Shown here: positions 57,278 to 64,000 of the stretch, in pieces
How positions within the stretch are numbered: the first letter of the stretch is position 1
How the letters are laid out: each line of letters starts with the position of its first letter
Assembly (NCBI RefSeq): GCF_944381005.1
Contig: NZ_CALWJM010000004.1
Coordinates: 1-64,000 of the forward strand
DNA: 64,000 nt
Origin: an uncultured Butyricicoccus sp.
Lineage (GTDB): Bacteria > Bacillota > Clostridia > Oscillospirales > Butyricicoccaceae
Direction: 5' to 3'
Program-made: the position numbers and the translations under genes
The notes under the pieces: model-generated
Told to the model about the DNA's origin: nothing
What the model saw: only the letters and a program-made list of their open reading frames with translations
Database searches by the model: none

Positions 57278-58782
57278 AAAAAGGCAAGGGGTTGTGCAGA
57301 CATTGGTTGGTTGAAAGCACGCTGACGGTTAGCGTGCTGGTCGTCGGAAGTGTGTGGTTTTGGGCGCAATGGAGTGACCGGATTGGTTATGTGAAAACAG
57401 GAGCCGTGATTGCAGTTTTTACGATAGGGATGGTCGGTTTATGGGGATATCGGTTTCAAAAAAAACTGTGTCAGCCGCTAAAAGCTATTGCGCAGGCTAT
57501 ACAGAACGGGGAACAAAAAGGCATTTGTTCTGCGTGGCGCGTGCAGTCGGATGAGATTGGTTTACTGGCGCGTGCAGTATCTGAGCAGATGGAAACACAG
57601 GATACCTACTGGGAAACGCACTGTAAACAGGTAATTGCGCAGACAGAACAGCGTACAAGGCAGTCTATGGCAGAGGAGATTTGTTGTTCGACGCTGCCCC
57701 AGAGACTGCCAGACTTGCCAAGTCGTGCGCATTTTGAAGTGAATGGTTTGACCGTGCGTGGAACGACGGAAAATTGCCAATTTTATGATTATTTCTATAT
57801 TGACCCCGGCCTGTTGTGTATAGTCATTGGAGAGACACCCGGAAAGGACGTTGCACAGGCCATGTACATGGTCATCGCACAGACAACTATTCGCAGTCGC
57901 TTGCGGCAAGGGCGTTCTTTGGAAGAAACGATGGGCGATGTCAGCGCACAACTTTATGACTTGGGCAGTCCATTTTGTTTAAATGCTTTGGTTGGAACGC
58001 TGAATACGGCCGATGGAAAGTTTACCTACGTCAATGCTGGGCAGCAGCGTCCGTTGTTGATGCGAAATGAAAATTGGTATGAATGGTTAGACATACCGGT
58101 GTATGCACCGCTCGGAATGAATGAACATGTTGTTTACCGAGCGATGGAATTGCGCTTACGGCAGGGAGACCGTATTTTCCTGCACACAATGGGGCTGGAT
58201 GAACGAAGTGGTTGTGACCAGCCAGCTTATGCAGAGCAGCAGATGCGTATAGACCTAAATTTGACACGCGGCGGTAATACAGATGGTGTACAGATATTAA
58301 ACCAAATACGGCAGGCGGCTGAGCACTACTGCGCGACATCACATTTAGGTTATGCCATGCTTACACTATTATATTGTAAGGGAGAAAAGGAATTGGCACA
58401 TTGTAATGTGCCGGCGCAGCCCACATACGCAACCGAAGTGGCGGCATTCCTCAAAAAACAATTCGAGGATAATGCGATTGCACCACGGCATTATGCAAAA
58501 CAGGCCGTACTGGTCGATGAGCTTTTTACCTTATGTTGCCGAAATGCGATGCAGGGAAGCAATATTATGGTGGAATGTGGAGTGGCTCCAGATGCTCAGA
58601 TGGTTAACATTCGCATGACGGCTGTTTTAGGGGGAATTAACCCGTTAGAGCAAAAAAAAGATTCACCTGCTCAAAGTGCGGTTGATTTTGTTCAGCAAAA
58701 TACCGATTATATCACGTTTCAGCCCGGAGAAGAACAGGATACCATTACAATGGTATGCTTTTTGACAGAAAATGAAAGATAA
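57274..58782 (+). CDS. Membrane SpoIIE-like protein with degenerate phosphatase domain and C-terminal ATPase-like domain
   Basis: The protein has 502 residues. Two transmembrane helices (about 13-32 and 40-58) lead into HAMP (LKAIAQAIQNGEQKG) and a PP2C/SpoIIE-like domain (about 125-365). The fold is clear (VIGETPGKDVAQAMYMVIAQ; VNAGQQRPLL). But the metal ligands are lost: GGDFYD is ENCQFYD, GDVSGKG is GETPGKD, TDGVTEA is TMGLDERS, and the late DD pair is LGYAM. It should not dephosphorylate anything. A C-terminal RsbW-like HATPase remnant (ALAVDEL-like AVLVDELFTLCCRNAM) follows. Compare the intact enzyme at 23387. A binding or sensing role at the membrane is inferred. Confidence 0.8.
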   Translation: MKKGKGLCRHWLVESTLTVSVLVVGSVWFWAQWSDRIGYVKTGAVIAVFTIGMVGLWGYRFQKKLCQPLKAIAQAIQNGEQKGICSAWRVQSDEIGLLARAVSEQMETQDTYWETHCKQVIAQTEQRTRQSMAEEICCSTLPQRLPDLPSRAHFEVNGLTVRGTTENCQFYDYFYIDPGLLCIVIGETPGKDVAQAMYMVIAQTTIRSRLRQGRSLEETMGDVSAQLYDLGSPFCLNALVGTLNTADGKFTYVNAGQQRPLLMRNENWYEWLDIPVYAPLGMNEHVVYRAMELRLRQGDRIFLHTMGLDERSGCDQPAYAEQQMRIDLNLTRGGNTDGVQILNQIRQAAEHYCATSHLGYAMLTLLYCKGEKELAHCNVPAQPTYATEVAAFLKKQFEDNAIAPRHYAKQAVLVDELFTLCCRNAMQGSNIMVECGVAPDAQMVNIRMTAVLGGINPLEQKKDSPAQSAVDFVQQNTDYITFQPGEEQDTITMVCFLTENER

Positions 58783-58799
58783 AAAAGATTCTGTATGAA

Positions 58800-59130
58800 G
58801 ACGCGCCCCCATTATGAAGTTCCAGACCTATTCAATCTTCTGCCTGTGGTGGCCGCTGGACTTATCTGGCGCATGGACGATAATATTCTATTCTTTACAA
58901 ACTCATTAACAATAGTGGGTGTCAGTTCTCGGATGCCCACGTATTTCCAAACAATGGCTGCAAAGCTATTAAAATCGGCTTGATCCCGTTCAAAGGTTTC
59001 TACCGCTTCCCGCCACGTTTTGACCTGCTCTGTCAGTTCCTTTTGCTCCGCCTCATAGTCGGCAGAGAGTTTCAAGAACCGTTCATGGCTGATTATACCG
59101 CTGATGTCGTTCTCATAGACATGTGCCCTC
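58800..59130 (-). pseudogene. C-terminal fragment of a serine recombinase (DUF4368 region), frameshifted
   Basis: The minus strand reads ISHERFLKLSADYEAEQKEL, then EQVKTWREAVETFERDQADF and IVWKYVGIRELTPTIVNEFV. This is the conserved C-terminus of recombinases in clostridial conjugative and mobilisable elements. A base change after VNEFVK shifts the frame; the expected HAPDKSSGH..R and IEIVWNFIG lie in other frames to about 58800. The N-terminal catalytic domain is absent, so the fragment is dead. Confidence 0.8.
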
Positions 59131-59216
59131 GTACCCGAATTAACGGACAGAAAAGTCAATCATAAAATGGAATAGAAAGGGGTAATAAAATAGAACAGCA
59201 AAAAAATAAAAAAGGT

Positions 59217-59498
59217 GTGGTACCACCACGATATGACGATGCCTTCAAAGCAGGAGCAGTGAAAATGGTAACAGAGCAAGGTCAGGAGCCCAAAGAAGTT
59301 GCTCGAGAGCTGGGCATTTGCATCGACACCCTGAGCAGCTGGCTGAAGGTTTCTGGAATGCAGTTGGGTCAGGTGAGTCGCTATAATCGCCAACAGCAGC
59401 GTATTCGGGAGCTAGAGACGGAGATTCGTACACTGCGTAAGCAATTCGGTGAAAAAATGAGCAAACTTTGTGTAAACCTCCTGAGTGGTGTAGAATAG
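59217..59498 (+). CDS. IS3-family transposase OrfA (element incomplete)
   Basis: The protein has 93 residues from a GTG at 59217. YDDAFKAGAVKMVTEQGQEP, then LGICIDTLSSWLKVSG is the helix-turn-helix of IS3-family OrfA, followed by a leucine-zipper-like RELETEIRTLRKQ. After residue about 78 the sequence diverges (FGEKMSKLCVNL). No OrfB follows, so the element is truncated. A possible left end is the stretch near 59119-59150 (ACCCGAATTAACGGACAG), directly beside the recombinase fragment. Confidence 0.75.
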   Translation: MVPPRYDDAFKAGAVKMVTEQGQEPKEVARELGICIDTLSSWLKVSGMQLGQVSRYNRQQQRIRELETEIRTLRKQFGEKMSKLCVNLLSGVE

Positions 59499-59531
59499 AA
59501 GCACCGCACAGGCGGTTTACACAAAGCTTGT
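59462..59531. repeat. 17-bp inverted repeat pair at the IS3/IS5 remnant junction
   Basis: CAAACTTTGTGTAAACC (59462-59478) and the reverse complement of 59515-59531 (CAAGCTTTGTGTAAACC) differ at one base and are 36 bp apart. The TTTACACAAA motif resembles the ends of some IS families. It may be the scar of a third insertion or a small mobile hairpin element. Confidence 0.5.
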
Positions 59532-59747
59532 GATAGTCTCCATGATGCTGATTTTTGCATTCCGCCAAGGATAAATGCGGTTGATCCACGGTATCGCGAT
59601 TACCCACACTACAAAGAAAGACAATTCGTGGAGTGCTTTTTTATGAGAGTCAAAGATTGCCGCAGGATAGCTATACGTTTTGAAAAGATTGCTTGTAGGT
59701 ATCTCACTTTTCTTCATTTGGCGGCTACTTTGCTCTGTCTTACATAA
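59523..59747 (+). pseudogene. C-terminal remnant of an IS5-family transposase
   Basis: The open frame reads FCIPPRINAVDPRYRDYPHY, then KERQFVECFFMRVKDCRRIA and IRFEKIACRYLTFLHLAATL before TAA at 59745-59747. This is the conserved C-terminus of IS5-family (IS427-like) transposases, with the catalytic Glu of the DDE triad at the E in RQFVECFF. Upstream domains are missing. Confidence 0.8.
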
Positions 59748-59865
59748 TTTCCCTTACTTTTTAGTTTAGAAACACACTCTAACAGATTTCTAATCACTAT
59801 GGATCTTTTTATATGTTCAAATTGATTTTACAATTTACCATTTTTATAAAATTTTTCAACCCCAG

Positions 59866-60822
59866 CTACTTCTCAGTTGCTGGTGGCATTAAAGAAAACC
59901 GAACATTGTTTCTATCACAAATTAAATGACTGTCTTCAACAATCAGATTTGCAACTTGGATGGATGATCTTCTATGCCGATACTCCCATTTAAAGTTTTC
60001 ATCATGTCTTTCTTTTTCTGATACTTCAGGATGTGTAAAATAGAAAATATAAGCATGATTATTATTTACTACCACATCGGCATGTGCACCAATACTACCA
60101 TCATCTTTCCTGTTACCAGGTATTCTTAGAATATTTTCTTTTCGCTCCCAATGACAGGCATCTTCGCTTCGATAAACCCCTAATCCGCACCAAGGATCTG
60201 TAATCATCCAGTATGTATCTTGAAAATAAAAAACATTAGGCCCCTCATGAGGACAATCTGTGATTTCCGGACCAAGCACTTCCCAATTATATAAGTCGTT
60301 ACTTTCTGCTGAATATGTATAAGAATTATTTACTTCATCTTTATACCACATCTTATATTTTCCTGGTGTCACTTCAAATACACATGCGTCAATTACACGA
60401 TCGGAGGATAGGGGAATGATTCCTCGAAAATTCCAATCCCACAAATTATTACTGGTATAATGTAATATATGTCTTTCACAATTCCAATCATTGGGAATGC
60501 CGCGTACATAGCTAATATACATATGATATTGACCTTGAGCAAAAATAATTTCTGGCGCCCAAAATGTATTAGTCCCAGGTTCAAATTCAAGATTATCCAA
60601 ACTTCCGCGATATATCCACGTCTTTCCAAAATCCTTTGAACTGGCAATCCCTATTTTAGTTCCATGCATATAGCTGACACCATGATTTATTTCACTAGCC
60701 CGCCGATTGGTATAAAACATCCACCAAGCCTGTTCATTATGATTCCAAATCACAACAGGATCTGCTGCCCCATCATAAATTGGGTCTTGAAATAAAGGCG
60801 CATTAGGTATAAATTTTTCCAT
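59866..60822 (-). CDS. GH43-like beta-propeller glycosidase
   Basis: The protein has 318 residues without a signal peptide, so it should act in the cytoplasm. DPIYDGAADPVVIWNHNEQA near the N-terminus, WAPEIIFAQGQYHMYISYV, a central RVIDACVFEVTPGKYKMWYK and DCPHEGPNVFYFQDTYWMIT match five-bladed propeller glycosidases of GH43-like families. Asp22 or a near Asp, the Asp in IDACVF and the Glu in HEGPN are the likely catalytic set. Substrate is unknown, but plant or host glycans are plausible. The gene is much more AT-rich than the core genes and is flanked by transposon debris, so it was probably acquired. AAGGATGAGG precedes the ATG at 60822. Confidence 0.75.
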   Translation of the reverse strand: MEKFIPNAPLFQDPIYDGAADPVVIWNHNEQAWWMFYTNRRASEINHGVSYMHGTKIGIASSKDFGKTWIYRGSLDNLEFEPGTNTFWAPEIIFAQGQYHMYISYVRGIPNDWNCERHILHYTSNNLWDWNFRGIIPLSSDRVIDACVFEVTPGKYKMWYKDEVNNSYTYSAESNDLYNWEVLGPEITDCPHEGPNVFYFQDTYWMITDPWCGLGVYRSEDACHWERKENILRIPGNRKDDGSIGAHADVVVNNNHAYIFYFTHPEVSEKERHDENFKWEYRHRRSSIQVANLIVEDSHLICDRNNVRFSLMPPATEK

Positions 60823-60828
60823 ATTGCC

Positions 60829-60985
60829 TCATCCTTTCACTGCTCCACTTGTAATACCAGCAATAATATGTTTTTGCATAATAAAATATAAAAACATGTT
60901 ACTGGAATTAAAACTATCACCATTGTACATAGAATCACCGTCCAATTGTTAGCAAATCCCACTCCTTTATATACTTCCATTATTA
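60829..60985 (-). pseudogene. C-terminal remnant of a sugar ABC transporter permease (CUT1 type)
   Basis: The minus strand reads FANNWTVILCTMVIVLIPVT and then, after a one-base frame change, FIMQKHIIAGITSGAVKG before a TGA at 60831-60829. The ending QKHIIAGITSGAVKG is the signature C-terminus of MalG/YteP-type permeases. The rest is missing upstream, where the IS630 fragment begins. It shows that the glycosidase once formed part of a sugar uptake operon. Confidence 0.8.
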
Positions 60986-60997
60986 CAGCAATTCAAG

Positions 60998-61361
60998 TTA
61001 AGATTGCAAGTATCCAGTCGCATAGAACAAAGGAAGATAAAGCATCTGTGCACCGACAGATTGGATTGCCTGCCGGACTTCATCAACCTTATGCGTACGC
61101 AAATTGTTCATGATTAGAATATCGCCTAGATGCAATGAAGGGGGTCAAAAAATTGGTCACATAATCCAGGAAATGTTCCCGATTGACTGCTTCAGAAAAC
61201 TCATGGTAAATCATTGTGCCATCCATACGAATACAGGATGGCATAGTTGTAGATTTTGGCGTGTTCAGCGGCGCATAATCATAAACACGTTCTTTCCCAA
61301 TCGCACGCCCATATCTCCGTGTCAGGTTAATATTTACACCACCAAATATACTGACAAGCAC
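60998..61361 (-). pseudogene. IS630-family transposase fragment, frameshifted
   Basis: The minus strand reads VNINLTRRYGRAIGKERVYD, then CIRMDGTMIYHEFSEAVNRE. After a shift near 61130 it continues GDILIMNNLRTHKVDEVRQA and YLPLFYATG, ending TAA at 61000-60998. This is the DDE domain of IS630-family transposases. The NNL.THK motif carries the second acidic position, which normally reads DNL. Both ends are missing, so it cannot move itself. Confidence 0.8.
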
Positions 61362-61386
61362 AAAACAAAGTAAATATTTTGACGTA

Positions 61387-61418
61387 TAAAAAAGAATCGC
61401 TAACTTTTGAGCGATTCT
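61387..61418 (-). terminator. Terminator of rnpB
   Basis: On the minus strand AGAATCGCT and AGCGATTCT (61418-61410 and 61401-61393) form a nine-pair stem, and a run of T follows (61392-61388). It lies 19 bases after the RNase P RNA end. Confidence 0.85.
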
Positions 61419-61436
61419 CTTAATATTTTTATAGGT

Positions 61437-61772
61437 GTGAGCAATCCGTAAGCCGGGTTCTGTCGTGGACGGTCATCTATCTGGGACGCGCGTCGCCGCA
61501 CGCCTCAAGCCATCAGTTGGAGCGACCAGGTGAGTCATAGCTCCGGTCGATGTTGCTGCGGATAGAGTTTACAGACCCCCCATGTTACCATGGGGCGTGG
61601 TGAGCTCTTACCTCGCCTTTCCACCCTTACCAGACAAAGAATCTGGCGGTATCTCTCTGTTGCACTATTCCTGAAGTTGCCTTCGGCAGACGTTATCTGC
61701 TATCCTTACCCTGTGCAGCCCGGACTTTCCTCATACCGGTCAAGCCGGTACGCGACCGTCAGGATTACTCAC
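61437..61772 (-). ncRNA. rnpB: RNase P RNA (catalytic subunit)
   Basis: The RNA is about 336 bases. The 5' domain has the conserved GAGGAAAGTCCGGGCT, CAGGGTAAGGATAGC and AGTGCAACAGAGA elements, and the 3' end has GACAGAACCCGGCTTA. GTGAGTAATCC at the 5' end pairs with GGATTGCTCAC at the 3' end to form helix P1, which fixes both ends. It processes tRNA 5' leaders with the protein subunit RnpA. A consensus promoter (61780-61809) places the transcript start at about 61773. Confidence 0.95.
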
Positions 61773-61779
61773 GGTGTTT

Positions 61780-61809
61780 ATTATACGACAAAAAGAGTGG
61801 GTGCGTCAA
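61780..61809 (-). promoter_or_regulatory. Promoter of rnpB
   Basis: On the minus strand TTGACG (61809-61804), an 18-bp spacer and TATAAT (61785-61780) form a strong sigma-A promoter seven bases before the RNA start. Confidence 0.8.
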
Positions 61810-61838
61810 TTATAATCGTTCAAATCGGGGGTAAAAAC

Positions 61839-61867
61839 TTGAAATCATGCGATAAAGAGAGTAGAAT
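61839..61867 (+). promoter_or_regulatory. Promoter of murD
   Basis: TTGAAA (61839-61844), 17 bp and TAGAAT (61862-61867) lie 28 bp before the ATG at 61896. It diverges from the rnpB promoter. Confidence 0.65.
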
Positions 61868-61895
61868 AGACAAAGACAAAAGGGGAGATTATTTT

Positions 61896-63278
61896 ATGAT
61901 GACCGCATTGGAACAATATTTGCAGCAAATTCGGGAAAAGCGTATTGCCGTAATTGGAGCAGGTGTCAGCAATATGCCGCTCATTGCGCTGTTGCGCAAA
62001 GCTGGCCTTTCGGTTACCGTGCATGACCGTAAGACGGCAGAAGCATTAGGAGAACAGTACGATAAATTACAGCAATTGGGTGTTTCCTTGGTGCTCGGTG
62101 AGCAGTATTTGGATGCACTGGATGAAGATATCATCTTCCGTACACCCGGCTTACATCCCAATCATCCTGCACTGACTGCTGTGCGTGCGCATGGGGGAGA
62201 AGTCACAAGTGAAATGGAGCTGTTCTTCCGGGTGTGTCCGTGTAAAATTATTGGCATTACCGGTTCGGATGGCAAGACCACCACGACAACGCTGACATAT
62301 GAATTTTTGAAACATGCGGGCTACACTTGCCACTTGGGTGGCAATATTGGTAAACCACTGCTGCCCGAAGTGGATTCTATGCAGCCAGATGACCTTGCGA
62401 TTGTGGAATTATCATCTTTTCAGCTCATGGGGATGCAATACAGTCCTTACATTGCAGCCATCACCAATCTGACCCCAAATCATTTGGATTATCACAAGGA
62501 TTTTGATGAATATGTGCAAGCAAAGACCAGCATTTATACCCACCAGAAAGAGGGAGAGCGGTTGGTGCTCAATGTCGATGACCCAGTGACACGCACCTTA
62601 GAAATTGGTCGTGGGCATGATATTCGCACATGTAGCAAGGTAGTCAAGCCGGAAAACGGTGTATATCTGCGAGAAGGTGTGATTTACGTTGCCGACAATG
62701 GGCAAGACCGCGTGTTGATGAATGCGGAAGATATCCGGATTCCCGGCGCACATAATGTATCAAATGTCATGATGGCAGCAGCGATTGTACAGGGATTGTG
62801 CAAAGATGAGGATATTGTGCAGGTGGCCAAGACATTTGGCGGCGTGGAACACCGCATTGAATTTGTGCGTGAATTGGATGGCGTGCGTTATTATAATGAC
62901 TCGATTGCATCTAGTCCCACGCGCACAATTGCTGGACTGAACTCGTTTGCACAAAAGTTGATTTTGATTGCTGGTGGATATGATAAGAACATTCCATATG
63001 ATGTGTTGGGCGAGCCGATTTGTCAGCATGTGAAAACCTTGCTGCTGACCGGTGCAACGGCACCTAAAATTCGTGCGTGTGTAGAGCAGGCAGCCGGGAG
63101 TGAAAAGCCTGAAATCATTGATGTGCCCGATTTGGCGGCCGCTGTCCGCACAGCAAATGCGATTGCGCAGCCGGGAGATGTGGTCATTCTCAGTCCGGCA
63201 AGTGCGTCATTTGACTGTTTCCGCAATTTTATGGAACGTGGAGAGCGATTTAAAGAACTGGTACATGGATTAACTTGA
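61896..63278 (+). CDS. murD: UDP-N-acetylmuramoylalanine--D-glutamate ligase
   Basis: The protein has 460 residues. It adds D-glutamate to UDP-MurNAc-L-Ala in cytoplasmic peptidoglycan synthesis. The N-terminal Rossmann segment (IAVIGAGVSNMPLI) binds the UDP substrate. The ATP-binding motif is GITGSDGKTTTTTL (about 125), followed by ELSSFQLMGM and TNLTPNHLDYH. The C-terminal domain has GGVEHRIEFVRELDGVRYYN and DSIASSPTRTIAGL. The ATG at 61896 follows GGGGAG. A longer frame from 61590 runs through rnpB antisense and is not used. A terminator follows at 63284. It is alone rather than in a mur/fts cluster. Confidence 0.96.
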   Translation: MMTALEQYLQQIREKRIAVIGAGVSNMPLIALLRKAGLSVTVHDRKTAEALGEQYDKLQQLGVSLVLGEQYLDALDEDIIFRTPGLHPNHPALTAVRAHGGEVTSEMELFFRVCPCKIIGITGSDGKTTTTTLTYEFLKHAGYTCHLGGNIGKPLLPEVDSMQPDDLAIVELSSFQLMGMQYSPYIAAITNLTPNHLDYHKDFDEYVQAKTSIYTHQKEGERLVLNVDDPVTRTLEIGRGHDIRTCSKVVKPENGVYLREGVIYVADNGQDRVLMNAEDIRIPGAHNVSNVMMAAAIVQGLCKDEDIVQVAKTFGGVEHRIEFVRELDGVRYYNDSIASSPTRTIAGLNSFAQKLILIAGGYDKNIPYDVLGEPICQHVKTLLLTGATAPKIRACVEQAAGSEKPEIIDVPDLAAAVRTANAIAQPGDVVILSPASASFDCFRNFMERGERFKELVHGLT

Positions 63279-63283
63279 ACGAA

Positions 63284-63317
63284 TTCGGGCGCGTGATAGC
63301 GCCCGAAAAATTTTTTC
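63284..63317 (+). terminator. Terminator of murD
   Basis: TTCGGGCGC (63284-63292) pairs with GCGCCCGAA (63299-63307) around GTGATA, and an A3-T6 tract follows. Confidence 0.85.
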
Positions 63318-63331
63318 AAAATTCCTTTGAT

Positions 63332-63349
63332 TTTTAATGTTCTTTTAAT
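63332..63349 (+). promoter_or_regulatory. Direct repeat TTTTAAT upstream of the PepSY lipoprotein
   Basis: TTTTAAT occurs at 63332-63338 and 63343-63349, an 11-bp period, and TATACT follows at 63360-63365. Direct repeats with an 11-bp period just before a weak promoter are the usual binding pattern of OmpR-family regulators. The regulator is not identified; the one at 9838 is a candidate among many. Confidence 0.4.
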
Positions 63350-63423
63350 ACGGATTTCGTATACTTGAATCAAACAAAAGCAAGTCACAAAAAACATTTT
63401 AAATAATCAAGGGAGTGAAACGC

Positions 63424-64000
63424 ATGAAAAAGGCGATTTTTTTCACAGCAGCATTACTTGCAGCGTTGACAGTAGGATGTAATGCGAACAACCAGACCGT
63501 TCAGGCAGATATTATCAGCCAGCAGGAAGCAGAAAGCGCCGCATTGACCGCTAGTGGCATTTCTCAAGAAAACGCCTCGTTTTCTCGAACTGAACTTGAA
63601 ATGGACGACGGAAAGCAGTATTATGAAGTTGAGTTCATGGCAGATGGAGAACGATACACTTATGATATTGATGCAATGACCGGCACTGTCATTTCATTTG
63701 ATGTTGAACAATCGAAGGATAGCGCCGCACAGCCGCAAACGCAGACACAGACCCAGCCTCAAACCCAGAACCAAACGGCTGCAACCGGTATAGACGAAGC
63801 AGCAGCCAAGCAGACTGCGCTGAAAGACGCAGGGTTGACAGAAGATGCCGTGACCTTTGTGAAAGTAAAGCGCGAATATGACGATGGCCGCGAACGGTAT
63901 GAAGTGGAATTCTATGAGAATACATCTTATGCCGAATATGACTATGAAATTGATGCGGCATCGGGTGAAGTCATCAGCCGAGATTATGACGCGGAAGACT
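63424..64000 (+). CDS. PepSY-domain lipoprotein (partial at window edge)
   Basis: At least 192 residues are visible. A lipoprotein signal (MKKAIFFTAALLAALTVGC) has the lipidated Cys at position 19. Two PepSY domains (about 35-95 and 125-190) share the pattern YEVEFMADGERYTYDIDAMT / YEVEFYENTSYAEYDYEIDA followed by a G-V-I turn. They are joined by a Gln/Thr/Pro-rich linker (QPQTQTQTQPQTQNQT). PepSY proteins outside the membrane often modulate proteases or kinases. GGGAGTG precedes the ATG at 63424. The 3' end lies beyond the window. Confidence 0.88.
   Translation, partial: MKKAIFFTAALLAALTVGCNANNQTVQADIISQQEAESAALTASGISQENASFSRTELEMDDGKQYYEVEFMADGERYTYDIDAMTGTVISFDVEQSKDSAAQPQTQTQTQPQTQNQTAATGIDEAAAKQTALKDAGLTEDAVTFVKVKREYDDGRERYEVEFYENTSYAEYDYEIDAASGEVISRDYDAED

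Noticed and set aside
31963..58782. Prophage or R-type tailocin remnant
   Set aside because: There are no capsid, portal, terminase, holin or lysin genes, while DUF4255, DUF4280, DUF6760, two large J-like proteins and an AAA+ ATPase are eCIS markers.
61590..61895. N-terminal extension of murD
   Set aside because: This stretch is the antisense of RNase P RNA; homology to MurD starts at MMTALEQ, with a ribosome site and promoter just upstream.
1..64000. CRISPR array
   Set aside because: No series of regularly spaced direct repeats and no cas genes were seen.

Overview
The window comes from a spore-forming member of the Clostridia, most likely an Oscillospirales-type gut anaerobe. This rests on a split sporulation sigma factor gene (sigK), SpoIIE/RsbW/STAS regulators, LytTR regulators, a reductase-terminated single-module NRPS and moderate GC in the core genes. 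No species can be named from sequence alone.

Left part (1-8841). The window opens with the tail of an IS3-family element and a small zinc-ribbon gene. The key structure follows: sigK (minus strand) is cut in two by a 7,548-bp skin-like element. The 5' part (8780-8160) and the 3' part (611-546) join in frame through a 9-bp core, TGATACATA, present at both ends (612-620 and 8160-8168). Each element-side end carries an inverted CGTTTACA arm, as expected for the attP of a large serine recombinase, and that recombinase (649-2226) lies next to one end. The cargo is a tyrosine recombinase, small unknown genes, a Fic protein and a complete SIR2-HerA anti-phage pair (5235-8011). A defence system therefore rides on an element that should be excised from the mother-cell chromosome during sporulation.

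Middle part (8869-31785). This holds an 8-oxoguanine glycosylase, a two-component system overlapping sbcD-sbcC, an aldo/keto reductase, an SLH-CapA surface protein, a chemoreceptor with a hairpin leader and a GHKL sensor kinase. A minus-strand operon follows, in the order STAS, PPTase, NRPS (C-A-T-R), SpoIIE phosphatase, RsbW-like kinase. Two overlapping LytTR regulator genes are divergent from it.

Right-centre (31963-58782). This is a 26.8-kb plus-strand cluster for a contractile injection system (eCIS, Afp/PVC type). It encodes sheath, three gp19-like tube proteins, DUF6760, a LysM baseplate protein, separate hub and spike proteins, gp25, two baseplate-J proteins, a tail-I-like protein, an Ig-tailed large protein, a DUF4255 cap, a DUF4280 PAAR-like tip and an AAA+ ATPase. 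It also holds three membrane proteins unusual for such loci: a cyclase-like protein lacking the catalytic signature, a MORN-repeat protein, and a SpoIIE-like phosphatase lacking its metal ligands. No capsid, portal, terminase or clear toxin gene is present.

Right end (58783-64000). A graveyard of mobile-element fragments comes first (serine recombinase, IS3, IS5, IS630). It surrounds an AT-rich GH43-like glycosidase and the broken end of a sugar ABC permease. Core genes then resume: rnpB (minus) divergent from murD (plus), and a PepSY lipoprotein cut by the window edge.
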